64,000 bases of DNA from Epilithonimonas sp. JDS (GTDB taxonomy: Bacteria; Bacteroidota; Bacteroidia; Flavobacteriales; Weeksellaceae). A program made the translations under genes and the position numbers. The stretch is from the NCBI RefSeq assembly GCF_021261315.1, contig NZ_JAJSAX010000001.1, positions 1,240,001-1,304,000 of the forward strand, written 5' to 3'. The notes beneath the pieces were generated by a model. It was not told where the DNA came from, made no database searches, and saw nothing but the letters and a program-made list of their open reading frames with translations. Shown here in pieces: positions 32,642 to 41,713 of this stretch (position 1 is the stretch's first letter; each line of letters begins with the position of its first letter).

Positions 32642-32656
32642 GGTTTCCTTTTTTAT
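32627..32656 (+). terminator. Terminator of the rtcB-prfH-TPR operon
   Basis: AAGGAAACC and GGTTTCCTT around a 6-base loop, then a T-run. The loop contains the TPR stop codon. Confidence 0.85.
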
Positions 32657-33450
32657 TATAACTTTTCGATGGCTGTTACGATTTTATTTTTATCCAAAAC
32701 CATTGCCTGCAGATGTTCTCCGGAATATTCGATGAACTGTTTTGGTTCGGGCGCATTTGTGTAAATCAATTGTCCTTGCTCAAATGGAACTGTGGAATCG
32801 CCTTTACTATAGATGAATAGTTTTGGAATGTTATTCAAAGTTTTCACATCTTCTTTTGCAGAGTATGGAGAAATTAAGGCTTTCTCAATGATTTCTTTGT
32901 ACTGCGGCGCAAAGTGGATTGCAATATCTGTGAAAGACGACATTCCACCATCCACAATCAATCCTGAAATTTTTGTTGAATTTTCTTTAGCCAAATACGT
33001 TGCAATCTGAGAACCCAAAGAAGCACCGTACAGATAGATTTTTGTGTTTTGAATATCTTTTCTGGTCAGGAGATAATCGAACATTTTTTGAGCATCTTCT
33101 GCCACATTCAAGTGGGTTGGTTTGCCCGTTGACTTTCCGTAGCCTCTCACATCTACCATTACAACTTGGAATCCGTCTTCTACCAACGGTTTGGTGATGT
33201 ATTGGTAAGTTGAAATATTGCCTGCAGCACCGTGAAAAAATACAATTGTCTTTTTGATTGATTTTGATTCGGGCTTCAAGACGACCGCGGTGATGGTATC
33301 GCTTTCAACTGGCAAAATGATGTTTTCGATGTTTTTAAATTCCAGAGGTTTCATTTCTTTCTTGGGCTGATAGAATTTGTCATCCATCTGAGCTTTGGAA
33401 AAAAGAGATATTAAAATAAGAAAGAATGAGAAGAATACTGATGTTTTCAT
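32656..33450 (-). CDS. Exported alpha/beta hydrolase
   Basis: 264 aa with a signal peptide (SLFSKAQ). Oxyanion motif FFHGAAGN, nucleophile Ser in GASLGS, acid in KGDSTVPF, and His in GEHLQAM complete a catalytic triad. It belongs to the BAAT/DLH-like group annotated 'alpha/beta hydrolase' in Bacteroidota and probably acts on esters in the periplasm. Convergent with the rtcB operon and not part of it. Confidence 0.82.
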   Translation of the reverse strand: MKTSVFFSFFLILISLFSKAQMDDKFYQPKKEMKPLEFKNIENIILPVESDTITAVVLKPESKSIKKTIVFFHGAAGNISTYQYITKPLVEDGFQVVMVDVRGYGKSTGKPTHLNVAEDAQKMFDYLLTRKDIQNTKIYLYGASLGSQIATYLAKENSTKISGLIVDGGMSSFTDIAIHFAPQYKEIIEKALISPYSAKEDVKTLNNIPKLFIYSKGDSTVPFEQGQLIYTNAPEPKQFIEYSGEHLQAMVLDKNKIVTAIEKL

Positions 33451-33511
33451 TGTTTTGATTTTTAATTATGCCTCAAAATTATATCGATGAGACCTTAATT
33501 AAAAAAATAAT

Positions 33512-33537
33512 GGTCCGAATGGTCAGTAATTCCGACC
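33512..33537. promoter_or_regulatory. Imperfect palindrome upstream of the hydrolase gene
   Basis: GGTCCGAA and TTCCGACC, 7 of 8 positions complementary, 10-base spacer, 62-87 bases before the minus-strand start. It is a possible operator. Confidence 0.3.
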
Positions 33538-33561
33538 AAACTGTCAATTCTCAGGATTAAA

Positions 33562-33600
33562 TAAAAAAAGAGACTTAATAGTTAAGCCTCTTTTAAATTT
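33562..33600 (-). terminator. Terminator of the psd gene
   Basis: On the minus strand AAAAGAGGCTTAA pairs with TTAAGTCTCTTTT (one mismatch), then a T-run. Confidence 0.7.
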
Positions 33601-33615
33601 TATATGGATAAAAAA

Positions 33616-34269
33616 TCAATCTCTCATCCTTGCGATGACATCTATTCCACCTTTTGTCTTGTCTCCGATTTTGCAAAGGATTTCTGTGTCCAGTGGCAGG
33701 AAAACGTCCATTCTGGAACCGAACTTGATGAATCCGAATTCGTGACCGGCTTTTGCTTTATCTTCAACATTACAATAGAAAACAATCCTTCTCGCCACAT
33801 ATCCTGCAATTTGACGGAACACAACCTGATGATTGGTCAAACTTTTCACGGCAACCGTTGTTCTTTCGTTCTCTGTAGAGGATTTCTCGTGCCAGGCCAC
33901 CAAATATTTTCCCGGATGATATTTTTTATAAATCACATCACCACTCACCGGATAACGGCAAATATGGACATTCAAAGGTGACATAAAAATTGAAACCTGA
34001 ATACATTTGTCTTTGATGAATTCGTCTTCAATGACTTCTTTGATCATCACGACTTTTCCGTCAACCGGCGCTACCACATTTTCCGTATGATCCAGAATCG
34101 CTCTTGTCGGAACACGGAAAAACCAGAATATCAATCCCAACATCACTAGAAGCGGAATTAAGATTACCAGAGACCATAATTCCAAATAATAAATGGATAT
34201 GGTTGCGATAAATGCAATAAATATTATTGCAACGACCAAAGTACCTTTTGATTCTTTATGTAGTTTCAT
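33616..34269 (-). CDS. psd: Phosphatidylserine decarboxylase family protein
   Basis: Pyruvoyl enzyme converting phosphatidylserine to phosphatidylethanolamine. 217 aa, short 'archaeal/Bacteroidota' form: two N-terminal transmembrane helices, then VAPVDGKVV, FMSPLNVHICRYP, and the self-cleavage site FGSRMD, where the serine becomes the pyruvoyl group. Last gene of the cluster with cdsA (10-base gap) and the LUD gene. Confidence 0.92.
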   Translation of the reverse strand: MKLHKESKGTLVVAIIFIAFIATISIYYLELWSLVILIPLLVMLGLIFWFFRVPTRAILDHTENVVAPVDGKVVMIKEVIEDEFIKDKCIQVSIFMSPLNVHICRYPVSGDVIYKKYHPGKYLVAWHEKSSTENERTTVAVKSLTNHQVVFRQIAGYVARRIVFYCNVEDKAKAGHEFGFIKFGSRMDVFLPLDTEILCKIGDKTKGGIDVIARMRD

Positions 34270-34279
34270 ATAAATAATT

Positions 34280-35155
34280 CTAAACCAGTTTTTCTAAGAT
34301 AAAATATAAATAAACAACCGGAACGCATATGATAAAGCTATCCAGCCTGTCCAGAACGCCACCGTGACCGGGAATGATATTTCCACTGTCCTTCACTGCA
34401 AAACTACGTTTTAACTGACTTTCTACCAAATCACCCAAAGGTGCAAACACGGAAACCAGGAATCCAACTATCATCCAGTTTCCTCGAAGTTCCGGGAAAT
34501 ACTGCTCTACAAAGAATCCGAGAATCAATGTCAGAACTACGCCGCCGGCAAATCCTTCCCATGTTTTTTTAGGTGAAATCCTTGGCGCCATTTTATGTTT
34601 TCCGAAGAATTTTCCTGTCAGATAAGCAAAAGTATCGCTGCTCCAAATTAAAACGAAAAGCATAAATATTTCTAAAGTGAAAGTTTTGCTTTCGTCTAAT
34701 GTGCTGAATTTCGGTAAGCCTAATGAAAATGCGAATGGTAAAGTCACATAAACAACGGTAAAAATCAGTTTTCCGTTTTCGAAGTAGAGTTCCCGGGAAT
34801 ATTTGAAAAGTGTAACAACGGCAATCGGAATCAGCGTCAAAGCCATCATCTCGCTGAAATTGAAATCAAAGAAAAAACCGTGATAGAAAAATCTTTTGGT
34901 AAATCGGTAATAAATAATCGCCGCAACCGGAAAAACCAGCCATTTGTAAATGCTGTTATCAAATTTCATGATTTTGATGCATTCATATAGCCCGATCACC
35001 ATAAATAAAGTTATCAATCCGTAAAAAAGATACTGCTGTTTGACTTGTGGCAGGAAACTACTGAAGAGATTTTCGCCAACCGGAGTGGTGCATATCACAA
35101 TGACCAACACGTAAACGACTGCGGAAAGGGTACGCTGAATGAAATTTTTATCCAA
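34280..35155 (-). CDS. cdsA: Phosphatidate cytidylyltransferase
   Basis: Makes CDP-diacylglycerol from phosphatidate and CTP, the branch point of phospholipid synthesis. 291 aa, about eight transmembrane helices, with the C-terminal signature SQLKRSFAVKDSGNIIPGHG followed by GVLDRLDS. Lies between the LUD gene and psd, so two consecutive phospholipid genes are cotranscribed. Confidence 0.95.
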   Translation of the reverse strand: MDKNFIQRTLSAVVYVLVIVICTTPVGENLFSSFLPQVKQQYLFYGLITLFMVIGLYECIKIMKFDNSIYKWLVFPVAAIIYYRFTKRFFYHGFFFDFNFSEMMALTLIPIAVVTLFKYSRELYFENGKLIFTVVYVTLPFAFSLGLPKFSTLDESKTFTLEIFMLFVLIWSSDTFAYLTGKFFGKHKMAPRISPKKTWEGFAGGVVLTLILGFFVEQYFPELRGNWMIVGFLVSVFAPLGDLVESQLKRSFAVKDSGNIIPGHGGVLDRLDSFIICVPVVYLYFILEKLV

Positions 35156-35164
35156 AACTGAAAT

Positions 35165-35743
35165 TTAATCTTCCAGCAAAAGTAAGAAAAGTTTGGTATT
35201 ATCCTTATTAGGTGTGTCTAATTTGGATTGACTTCCGCTGATAGAGGTCAGATTTTTAAGATTTCCCGCACGTTTCACCTTCATCATCGCCTCATTCAGA
35301 TTATTAGCAATCTGAGAAACGTTTGCCATAATGATAATTTTGCTTGGCAATCTTGAAGAATGGTAATGCAGAATATTGTTGTGAGAAAGCATAATTCGTC
35401 CGTCGAAAGCTATCAGATATTCGCAAGTGATAAAGGCAGCATCATTTTGTTCCGTAAGTTCTGGAGAATAAGGCGTTTTGATAACATCCAGGAAGTTTCT
35501 TAGATCCTGATCCCAACAGAAAACATCGTTGATCTGCTCTATCTTGATGATTTGATTCAGCGTTTGCAAAGCTTCAGACTCATCTGCACAATAATTAAAA
35601 AAACCACCGGAATGGGTGAAAAGTTGCGCAAATTTATAATCCAAATCCGCATCACGAAGTTGATCCGCCAGTTTGGTAACATCCGGCTGCTCTTCTTCGG
35701 GCTGATTCATTATTTTATTGACGAGTTTTTTGAACAGACTCAA
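35165..35743 (-). CDS. LUD-domain protein (LutC-like)
   Basis: 192 aa, cytoplasmic. The C-terminal segment AFITCEYLIAFDGRIMLSHNN followed by LPSKIIIMANVSQIANNLNEA has the fold pattern of LUD (lactate utilisation) domains. It lacks the rest of a lutABC cluster. It lies between ftsH and cdsA, a position I recognise as conserved in Flavobacteriia, where its role is unknown. A minus-strand TACATTTG box 22 bases upstream (35765-35772) may start its own transcript. Confidence 0.7.
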   Translation of the reverse strand: MSLFKKLVNKIMNQPEEEQPDVTKLADQLRDADLDYKFAQLFTHSGGFFNYCADESEALQTLNQIIKIEQINDVFCWDQDLRNFLDVIKTPYSPELTEQNDAAFITCEYLIAFDGRIMLSHNNILHYHSSRLPSKIIIMANVSQIANNLNEAMMKVKRAGNLKNLTSISGSQSKLDTPNKDNTKLFLLLLED

Positions 35744-35764
35744 TTTAATATGCTTTAATTAATA

Positions 35765-35772
35765 CAAATGTA
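35765..35772 (-). promoter_or_regulatory. -7 box for the LUD-cdsA-psd genes
   Basis: Minus strand TACATTTG, a full TAnnTTTG match, 22 bases upstream of the LUD start. No well-placed -33 TTG is seen. A terminator after ftsH (35816-35846) makes a separate promoter likely. Confidence 0.45.
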
Positions 35773-35815
35773 AAAAAATAATTATAATCGGTTAAAAACC
35801 AAAACTTTATTTTAA

Positions 35816-35846
35816 AAGAAAATCCTAAATAAATTAGGATTTTCTT
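35816..35846 (-). terminator. Terminator of ftsH
   Basis: AAGAAAATCCTAA and TTAGGATTTTCTT, a 13-bp stem with a 5-base loop. It separates rsfS-ftsH from the LUD-cdsA-psd group. Confidence 0.8.
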
Positions 35847-35869
35847 ATTATAATGTTGTTAAATACGTT

Positions 35870-37831
35870 TTAACTCTCTGGATTTAAGACATTTCCAGCA
35901 TCAACCGGATTATCTATACTTGAGACAGGTTTTTCTGTCAGTTCCGGATCCCAGGCACGTTTTCCGAAGATTTCTTCTAGATCTTCACGGAAAATCACTT
36001 CTTTTTCCAAAAGTTTGTTGGCCAAAGCGTCTAGCTTATCTCTGTTTTCTGTCAGGATAGTAACCGCTCTTTCATATTGGGTTTCTACCAATTTCGAAAT
36101 CTCTTCATCAATCAGTTTCGCCGTTTGCTCAGAATATGGTTTTCCAAAACTGTATTCAGATTGACCTGAACTGTCATAGTAAGAAATGTTTCCCACTTTA
36201 TCGTTCAAACCATAGATTGTAACCATCGCCTGCGCTTGTTTCGTCACTCTTTCAAGATCGGACAAGGCTCCCGTAGAAATGTTCCCGAAAACAGCTTGTT
36301 CTGCCGCTCTACCGCCCAATGTTGCACAGATCTCGTCCAACATTTGTTGCGTCGTGGTCAATTGTCTTTCTTCTGGAAGATACCAAGCGGCTCCAAGTGA
36401 ACGTCCACGAGGAACGATTGTTACTTTTAAAAGTGGTGCTGCGTGCTCTACCAACCAGGAGATCGTTGCGTGACCAGCTTCGTGGAAGGCAACTCTTCTT
36501 TTTTCAGAAGGTTTGATGGCTTTATTTTTCTTCTCGAGACCGCCGATAATTCTATCCACTGCGTCCAAGAAATCTTGTTTGTTTACAGACTCGTGAGAGT
36601 TTCTTGCTGCAATCAGAGCGGCTTCGTTACAAACATTGGCGATATCAGCACCACTGAAACCAGGTGTTTGTTTTGCCAGAAATTCTCTATCGATGGAATC
36701 ATCCATTTTGATTTTAGCCAAATGCACATCAAAAATCTGCTGTCTCTCGTGAAGTTCCGGAAGATCCACATAAATAGATCGGTCAAAACGTCCGGCTCTC
36801 ATCAATGCTTTATCCAGAATATCCGCTCTGTTTGTAGCAGCCATCACGATAACGTTGACATCCGTACCAAAACCATCCATTTCTGTAAGTAATTGGTTCA
36901 GTGTATTTTCACGTTCATCATTTCCACCTTGGAAACCACCTTTTCCTCTCGCTCTACCGATTGCATCAATCTCATCGATGAAAATAATAGCCGGAGATTT
37001 CGCTTTCGCCTGAGCAAAAAGATCTCTTACTCTGGAAGCACCTACTCCAACGAACATCTCCACAAAATCAGAACCTGAAAGTGAGAAGAACGGAACTTTA
37101 GCTTCCCCTGCAACAGCTTTTGCCAACAAGGTTTTACCAGTTCCCGGAGGCCCTACCAATAGAACACCTTTCGGGATTTTACCTCCCAATTTTGTATATT
37201 TTTCAGAATTCTTCAAGAAATCTACAACTTCCTGAACTTCCTCTTTCGCACCTTCCAATCCTGCAACATCCTTGAAAGTGATCTGCATCTTGTCTTTCTC
37301 GTCAAACAATTTGGCTTTAGATTTTCCAATGCTGAAGATCTGTCCGCCAGGTCCGCCAGCGCCACCTCCCATTTTTCTGAAAATGAAGAAGTACAGCAAT
37401 GCGAAAAGTCCACCCCAAAGTGCTAAAGTAAACAGCAACTCGGAGAAACCACTTTGGCTTTTACCAAATTCCATTCTTGCCTGCGTAGGCAGTTTGGTAT
37501 TAATGCTTTCAAATCTTTCCTGGAAATATCTGAGATCGCCATAAGTCAGGACAAAATCCGGACTTGGTTTGATATTGATCACAGAAAGCGGATCGCTCTC
37601 TTTGTCAGTTTTTTTAAGTTCAGCTTTTGCTGATTTTGTAAGGTAAACGTCAGCTTTGAAGTTGTCTCTGTAGACCATAACTTCGCCAACTTTTCCTTTT
37701 TCTACAAGCGTGTAAAATTCCTTTTCATCAATGTTTTTTACCATAGAATCTCCGAGAAGTCCCGGAAGAAATATAAGTAAAATGAGTCCCAATAAAACGG
37801 GTATAAACCAGTTGAATCCTTTGTTATTCAT
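35870..37831 (-). CDS. ftsH: ATP-dependent zinc metalloprotease FtsH
   Basis: Membrane-anchored AAA+ protease for quality control of membrane and regulatory proteins. 653 aa: two transmembrane helices (about 5-25 and 128-150) around a periplasmic domain, Walker [14 protein letters not shown], Walker [12 protein letters not shown], arginine-finger region MRAGRFDR, and zinc site HEAGH. The C-terminus is Pro/Asn-rich. Preceded by rsfS (39-base gap) on the same strand. Confidence 0.97.
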   Translation of the reverse strand: MNNKGFNWFIPVLLGLILLIFLPGLLGDSMVKNIDEKEFYTLVEKGKVGEVMVYRDNFKADVYLTKSAKAELKKTDKESDPLSVINIKPSPDFVLTYGDLRYFQERFESINTKLPTQARMEFGKSQSGFSELLFTLALWGGLFALLYFFIFRKMGGGAGGPGGQIFSIGKSKAKLFDEKDKMQITFKDVAGLEGAKEEVQEVVDFLKNSEKYTKLGGKIPKGVLLVGPPGTGKTLLAKAVAGEAKVPFFSLSGSDFVEMFVGVGASRVRDLFAQAKAKSPAIIFIDEIDAIGRARGKGGFQGGNDERENTLNQLLTEMDGFGTDVNVIVMAATNRADILDKALMRAGRFDRSIYVDLPELHERQQIFDVHLAKIKMDDSIDREFLAKQTPGFSGADIANVCNEAALIAARNSHESVNKQDFLDAVDRIIGGLEKKNKAIKPSEKRRVAFHEAGHATISWLVEHAAPLLKVTIVPRGRSLGAAWYLPEERQLTTTQQMLDEICATLGGRAAEQAVFGNISTGALSDLERVTKQAQAMVTIYGLNDKVGNISYYDSSGQSEYSFGKPYSEQTAKLIDEEISKLVETQYERAVTILTENRDKLDALANKLLEKEVIFREDLEEIFGKRAWDPELTEKPVSSIDNPVDAGNVLNPES

Positions 37832-37870
37832 TTTTATTTTTTAAAGATTGATGATGCTAAAGTGCATCTT

Positions 37871-38233
37871 TTAACTTTCTATTTTTGTGATTTTTGCATC
37901 ACCCCAAAGTTCTTCGATGTCGTAATATTCACGGATCTCTTTTTGGAAAATGTGCACCACCACGGAAACGTAATCCACCAAAACCCACATCGAGTTTTCA
38001 GTCCCTTCTACGTGCCAAGGTCTGTCGTTGAGGTCGTTTCTTACATTTTTTTGGATATTGCCTGCGATGGCGGAAACCTGTGTATTTGAGTTTCCACTGC
38101 AGATGATAAATGTTTCTGCTGCTGCGTTTTCTATTCCTGTCAGGTCGAAAACCAAGATGTCTTCACCTTTTGTATCTTGAATCGAATCTACGATCTTATC
38201 GATTAATAATTGTTTTTCTGTAATTTTACTCAT
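37871..38233 (-). CDS. rsfS: Ribosome silencing factor RsfS
   Basis: Binds uL14 on the large subunit and blocks subunit joining during starvation. 120 aa, with DIGENPHVLV-type features replaced by the local equivalents ILVFDLTGIENAAAETFIICSG, RPWHVEGTENSMWVLVDY and VVHIFQKEIREYYDIEELWGD. Upstream of ftsH; divergent from birA. Confidence 0.93.
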   Translation of the reverse strand: MSKITEKQLLIDKIVDSIQDTKGEDILVFDLTGIENAAAETFIICSGNSNTQVSAIAGNIQKNVRNDLNDRPWHVEGTENSMWVLVDYVSVVVHIFQKEIREYYDIEELWGDAKITKIES

Positions 38234-38321
38234 TCAAAAAATTGTCTAATTTGCAAATTTATTGATTTTAATCTATTTATCTTTTGTTTCTCATATTTAT
38301 TATCTCTTAAAGTTTTCATAA

Positions 38322-39032
38322 ATGAGCCAATTATTCCATCTCGAAAATTGTTTTTCTACGAATGACGAAATTATCACGCTTTTAAATGAAGACGAACCAA
38401 CTGCTGTTTTTACTTTTAATCAAACAAAAGGCCGCGGACAATATGGAAATATCTGGAAAGTGATTCCCAACCAAAATCTGGCTTATTCACTTGCTTTTAA
38501 AACTTCAAAAATCAATATCTCCGATACTTTCCTCAATTACTATACCGCTATTATCGTGCGGGATTTTCTTGCCAATCTGACAAATGCAGACGCAAAAATA
38601 AAGTGGCCAAATGATATAATTCTTAATGGGAAAAAGGTTTGCGGCATCCTTATCGAAAAGAAAAAAATTAGTAACGAGAACTATTACATCCTCGGAATTG
38701 GCATTAATCTGCTTCAAACTGATTTTTCGAATCTTCCTAAAGCCGGCTCGGTGTTGTCTGTCACTGGTTTAAGTTTTGATTTGACAGAATTTACAAATCA
38801 ATTTCATCAGGATATAATTTCGGAAATTGAGGAAATAAAATCAGAAGAAGACATCCTGTTGACCTATAACAATGTGCTTTTCAGAAAAGATGAAATCTCG
38901 GTTTTTCAAAAAAACAATGTGCGCCAAAATGGCATCATTAAAAATGCTGACAGAAATGGTTTTCTTTGGATCGATTTGGAAAATGAAGGCTTGCAGAAGT
39001 TTTTCCACAAAGAGATTGAGATGCTCTACTGA
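38322..39032 (+). CDS. birA: Biotin--[acetyl-CoA-carboxylase] ligase, short form without DNA-binding domain
   Basis: Attaches biotin to carboxylase carrier proteins. 236 aa starting directly with the catalytic domain: TKGRGQYGNIW (biotinyl-AMP loop), KWPNDIILNGKKVCGILIE, GIGINLLQ. There is no N-terminal helix-turn-helix, so it is not a repressor. Its last 7 bases overlap the end of the convergent LptF/G-type gene. Confidence 0.93.
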   Translation: MSQLFHLENCFSTNDEIITLLNEDEPTAVFTFNQTKGRGQYGNIWKVIPNQNLAYSLAFKTSKINISDTFLNYYTAIIVRDFLANLTNADAKIKWPNDIILNGKKVCGILIEKKKISNENYYILGIGINLLQTDFSNLPKAGSVLSVTGLSFDLTEFTNQFHQDIISEIEEIKSEEDILLTYNNVLFRKDEISVFQKNNVRQNGIIKNADRNGFLWIDLENEGLQKFFHKEIEMLY

Positions 39033-40120
39033 TTCGCCCGTTTTATATAAAGATAAGCCGCAATAGGCGCAAAAATCATATTCGGAAGCCACATTGCTAA
39101 CAATGGCGGTAAACTTTTGTTCTCCGAAACGACGTTCAAAACCTGAAAGGAAAATACAAACAGGAACGCCAAGGCAATTCCCAAAGCCAGATTAAGTCCC
39201 AATCCGCCACGTTTTTTCTGGGATGATAACGACAATCCTAAAAATGTCAGAATAATAATCGAAACCGGCATTGAGGTTCTTTGATAAAGCTCATTATAAA
39301 AGGAAGTTACGTTGCTGTTTCCTTTCATTTTTTCACGCTCTATCATCGTCAGCAATTCGGGTGTGGTTTTGTTCTGAGCCACCAGTTTATCCGGAAATAA
39401 TTCGGAAGGCGGCAATTTGAAATCCTGAATTTTCGTAGTTCCGCTACCCAAAACTTCGGTGTCGTTTTTTCCTGCAGTTCTTTCGGTGTAATTATTAATA
39501 ATGAAATGTTTTTTCTTAGCATCCCAATTGATATCCATCGCAGAGATCTGATAGACAAGTTTTTTGTTCTTATCAAATTTCTGATACATATAACCGGATC
39601 CGCGGTTTTCTTTCTTATTATAACTATTTACAAAAATAAAATCAGTAGGACTGATGTTTGAGGCAATGCTCATATTTCCCAACAATTTTTCCTTGTTTAC
39701 CGCATTATAAGTATAAGGTTCCAAAACATTTTTCTTGATATTCGACCAGGGCAAAATAAAATGATTGACCGCCAAAGTAGCCACAAAAATCAACAAAGAG
39801 GTGATTAAATATGGCCTTGCAAACCTATGAAAACTAGCACCACTACTAATGATGGCAACGATTTCCGTATTATTCGCCATTCTGGAAGTAAAGAAAATCA
39901 CGGTAATGAAAACCAAGATTGACATAAAGGTCAGAATCAGATTCAGAATCCAGAACGGATAAAAATTAAGCAGGAAATAACCAACCGTAAATCCATTGCT
40001 CTCAATCCTCGGTGTTTTTGCCTGCACATCCACAACCATAATAATGATAGACAAAAGCGCCAACATAAAAATGAGGGTTCCCAAATATTTTTTGATGACG
40101 TAAAGGTCTATGATTTTCAT
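39026..40120 (-). CDS. LptF/LptG family permease
   Basis: Transmembrane part of the LptBFG exporter that moves lipopolysaccharide from the inner membrane to the periplasmic bridge. 364 aa with three N-terminal helices, a periplasmic beta-jellyroll (about 130-260) and three C-terminal helices, the YjgP/YjgQ layout. Sequence alone does not distinguish LptF from LptG. Downstream of tgt on the same strand (67-base gap). Confidence 0.88.
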   Translation of the reverse strand: MKIIDLYVIKKYLGTLIFMLALLSIIIMVVDVQAKTPRIESNGFTVGYFLLNFYPFWILNLILTFMSILVFITVIFFTSRMANNTEIVAIISSGASFHRFARPYLITSLLIFVATLAVNHFILPWSNIKKNVLEPYTYNAVNKEKLLGNMSIASNISPTDFIFVNSYNKKENRGSGYMYQKFDKNKKLVYQISAMDINWDAKKKHFIINNYTERTAGKNDTEVLGSGTTKIQDFKLPPSELFPDKLVAQNKTTPELLTMIEREKMKGNSNVTSFYNELYQRTSMPVSIIILTFLGLSLSSQKKRGGLGLNLALGIALAFLFVFSFQVLNVVSENKSLPPLLAMWLPNMIFAPIAAYLYIKRANQ

Positions 40121-40187
40121 TATTATAGGTTTTGGTTATAAGGCTTTAGGTCTTAGTTTTTGACTAATACCTGAATTCTACTACCTG

Positions 40188-41321
40188 TTACAATCTTGTT
40201 TTCAATTGCGGAATGATCGAATCTTTCCATTGGTAGAAGTCTCCAGCAACAATATGTTCTCTCGCAACTTTCACTAGATCAAGGTAAAACGCCAAGTTAT
40301 GGATCGATGCAATTTGTTTTGCCAGATATTCCTTGGAAACGAAAAGGTGACGAACGTAAGCCTTGCTGTATGCGCTGTCCACAAAACTCGTCCCAAACTC
40401 ATCAAGCGGAGAGAAATCTTCTTTCCAGCGTTCGTTTTTCATATTCATCACACCTTGCCAGGTGAAGAGCATTGCGTTTCTTGCATTTCTGGTGGGCATT
40501 ACGCAATCCATCATATCTACTCCGAAACCAATACTTTCCAGAATATTCCAAGGTGTTCCAACGCCCATCAAATATCGTGGTTTGTCTTTTGGGAGAATGT
40601 CCGTCACTTCATTTGTGATCCTGTACATTTCCGGTTCTGGCTCGCCAACGGAAAGTCCACCGATTGCGTTTCCTTCTGCACCAGCCTCTGAAATAACCTC
40701 AGCCGAAATTTTTCTTAAATCAGAATAACAAGAACCCTGAACAATCGGGAACAATCTCTGTTTGTGACCGTACAATTCTTTGTTTTCCTCAGTCCAAGTG
40801 ATGCATCTTTTCAACCAACGGTGCGTGAGCTCCATTGATGTTTTTACAGCATTGTAGTCGCTTGGATAAGCAATACACTCATCAAAAGCCATAAAAATAT
40901 CTGCACCAATTTGTCTTTGAATTTGCATCGAAACTTCTGGTGACATAAAATGCAAACTACCGTCGATGTGCGATTTGAATTTTACGCCTTCTTCCGTGAT
41001 CTTTCTGCTTTTTGCTAACGAAAAAACCTGATAGCCGCCGGAATCTGTCAAAATTGGTAAATCCCAATTCATAAACTGGTGAAGTCCGCCCGCTTTTTCC
41101 ATAATATCCATCGTTGGACGCAACATCAAATGGTAGGTGTTTCCCAGAATAATCTGCGCTTTGATGTCTTCTTTAAGTTCTCTCTGGTGAACGGTTTTCA
41201 CGGATGCAACAGTTCCAACCGGCATAAAAATCGGGGTTTGGATCTGTCCGTGATCGGTATTGATAACTCCAGCTCTGGCTTTGGATTCTGAAGTTTTTTC
41301 GATTTCAAAAAATTTCTGCAT
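40188..41321 (-). CDS. tgt: tRNA-guanine transglycosylase (Tgt)
   Basis: Exchanges guanine-34 of tRNAs for preQ1 on the way to queuosine. 377 aa TIM barrel with the nucleophile Asp in GVDMMDCVMPTR, the general-base Asp in LTDSGGYQVFSL, and GGLSVGEP. The zinc motif CxCxxC near the C-terminus is replaced by TSFVDS, although the His of IHNLAFY remains. I recall the same replacement in other Bacteroidota Tgt. First enzyme gene after the DUF4296 lipoprotein. Confidence 0.95.
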   Translation of the reverse strand: MQKFFEIEKTSESKARAGVINTDHGQIQTPIFMPVGTVASVKTVHQRELKEDIKAQIILGNTYHLMLRPTMDIMEKAGGLHQFMNWDLPILTDSGGYQVFSLAKSRKITEEGVKFKSHIDGSLHFMSPEVSMQIQRQIGADIFMAFDECIAYPSDYNAVKTSMELTHRWLKRCITWTEENKELYGHKQRLFPIVQGSCYSDLRKISAEVISEAGAEGNAIGGLSVGEPEPEMYRITNEVTDILPKDKPRYLMGVGTPWNILESIGFGVDMMDCVMPTRNARNAMLFTWQGVMNMKNERWKEDFSPLDEFGTSFVDSAYSKAYVRHLFVSKEYLAKQIASIHNLAFYLDLVKVAREHIVAGDFYQWKDSIIPQLKTRL

Positions 41322-41339
41322 AACTACATATCTCCAAAA

Positions 41340-41711
41340 TTACCTCGCTTGCGGTGGCAATCCTGGATTTTCTTTTAATTTTTTATTTATGAAAGACTCA
41401 GCCTTCGGATCTTTGGCTACGATGATTTTCTGAGCATCATCCAGAATTTCTTTGATGATTTCCGGCTTGGTCATATAATATTCATAGCTTTTGGTGAACA
41501 GTTCGCCTTTGATCTTATATTTTTTCAGAATGAATCTGGTCGCATTTTCAGAATTAATATTAGTCCCAATAACGTATTGCTGCTCATTGATTGCAAAATC
41601 CGCAATGATTTCGGACATCTTATCTTCCGGCAAAATATCTTTTGGTTTTTCTATCGCTTCTGTACAAGCTAACACACAGAAAATCATTAATATGTAAAAG
41701 AAATACTTCAT
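41340..41711 (-). CDS. DUF4296 lipoprotein
   Basis: 123 aa with a lipoprotein signal (MIFCVLACTE). I chose ATG at 41711 because it directly starts the signal peptide and leaves 2 bases to the upstream stop; the ATG at 41741 would overlap that gene by 28 bases. The segment ILPEDKMSEIIADFAINEQQ is the DUF4296 hallmark. Function unknown. Members are Bacteroidota-specific and often lie beside tgt and lptF/G. Confidence 0.82.
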   Translation of the reverse strand: MKYFFYILMIFCVLACTEAIEKPKDILPEDKMSEIIADFAINEQQYVIGTNINSENATRFILKKYKIKGELFTKSYEYYMTKPEIIKEILDDAQKIIVAKDPKAESFINKKLKENPGLPPQAR

Positions 41712-41713
41712 TG

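Noticed and set aside
33468-33560. 30-codon ORF (MPQNYIDETL...) in the gap between the hydrolase gene and psd
   Set aside because: No promoter or conserved pattern seen, and it overlaps the palindrome at 33512-33537. Coding is possible but unsupported.
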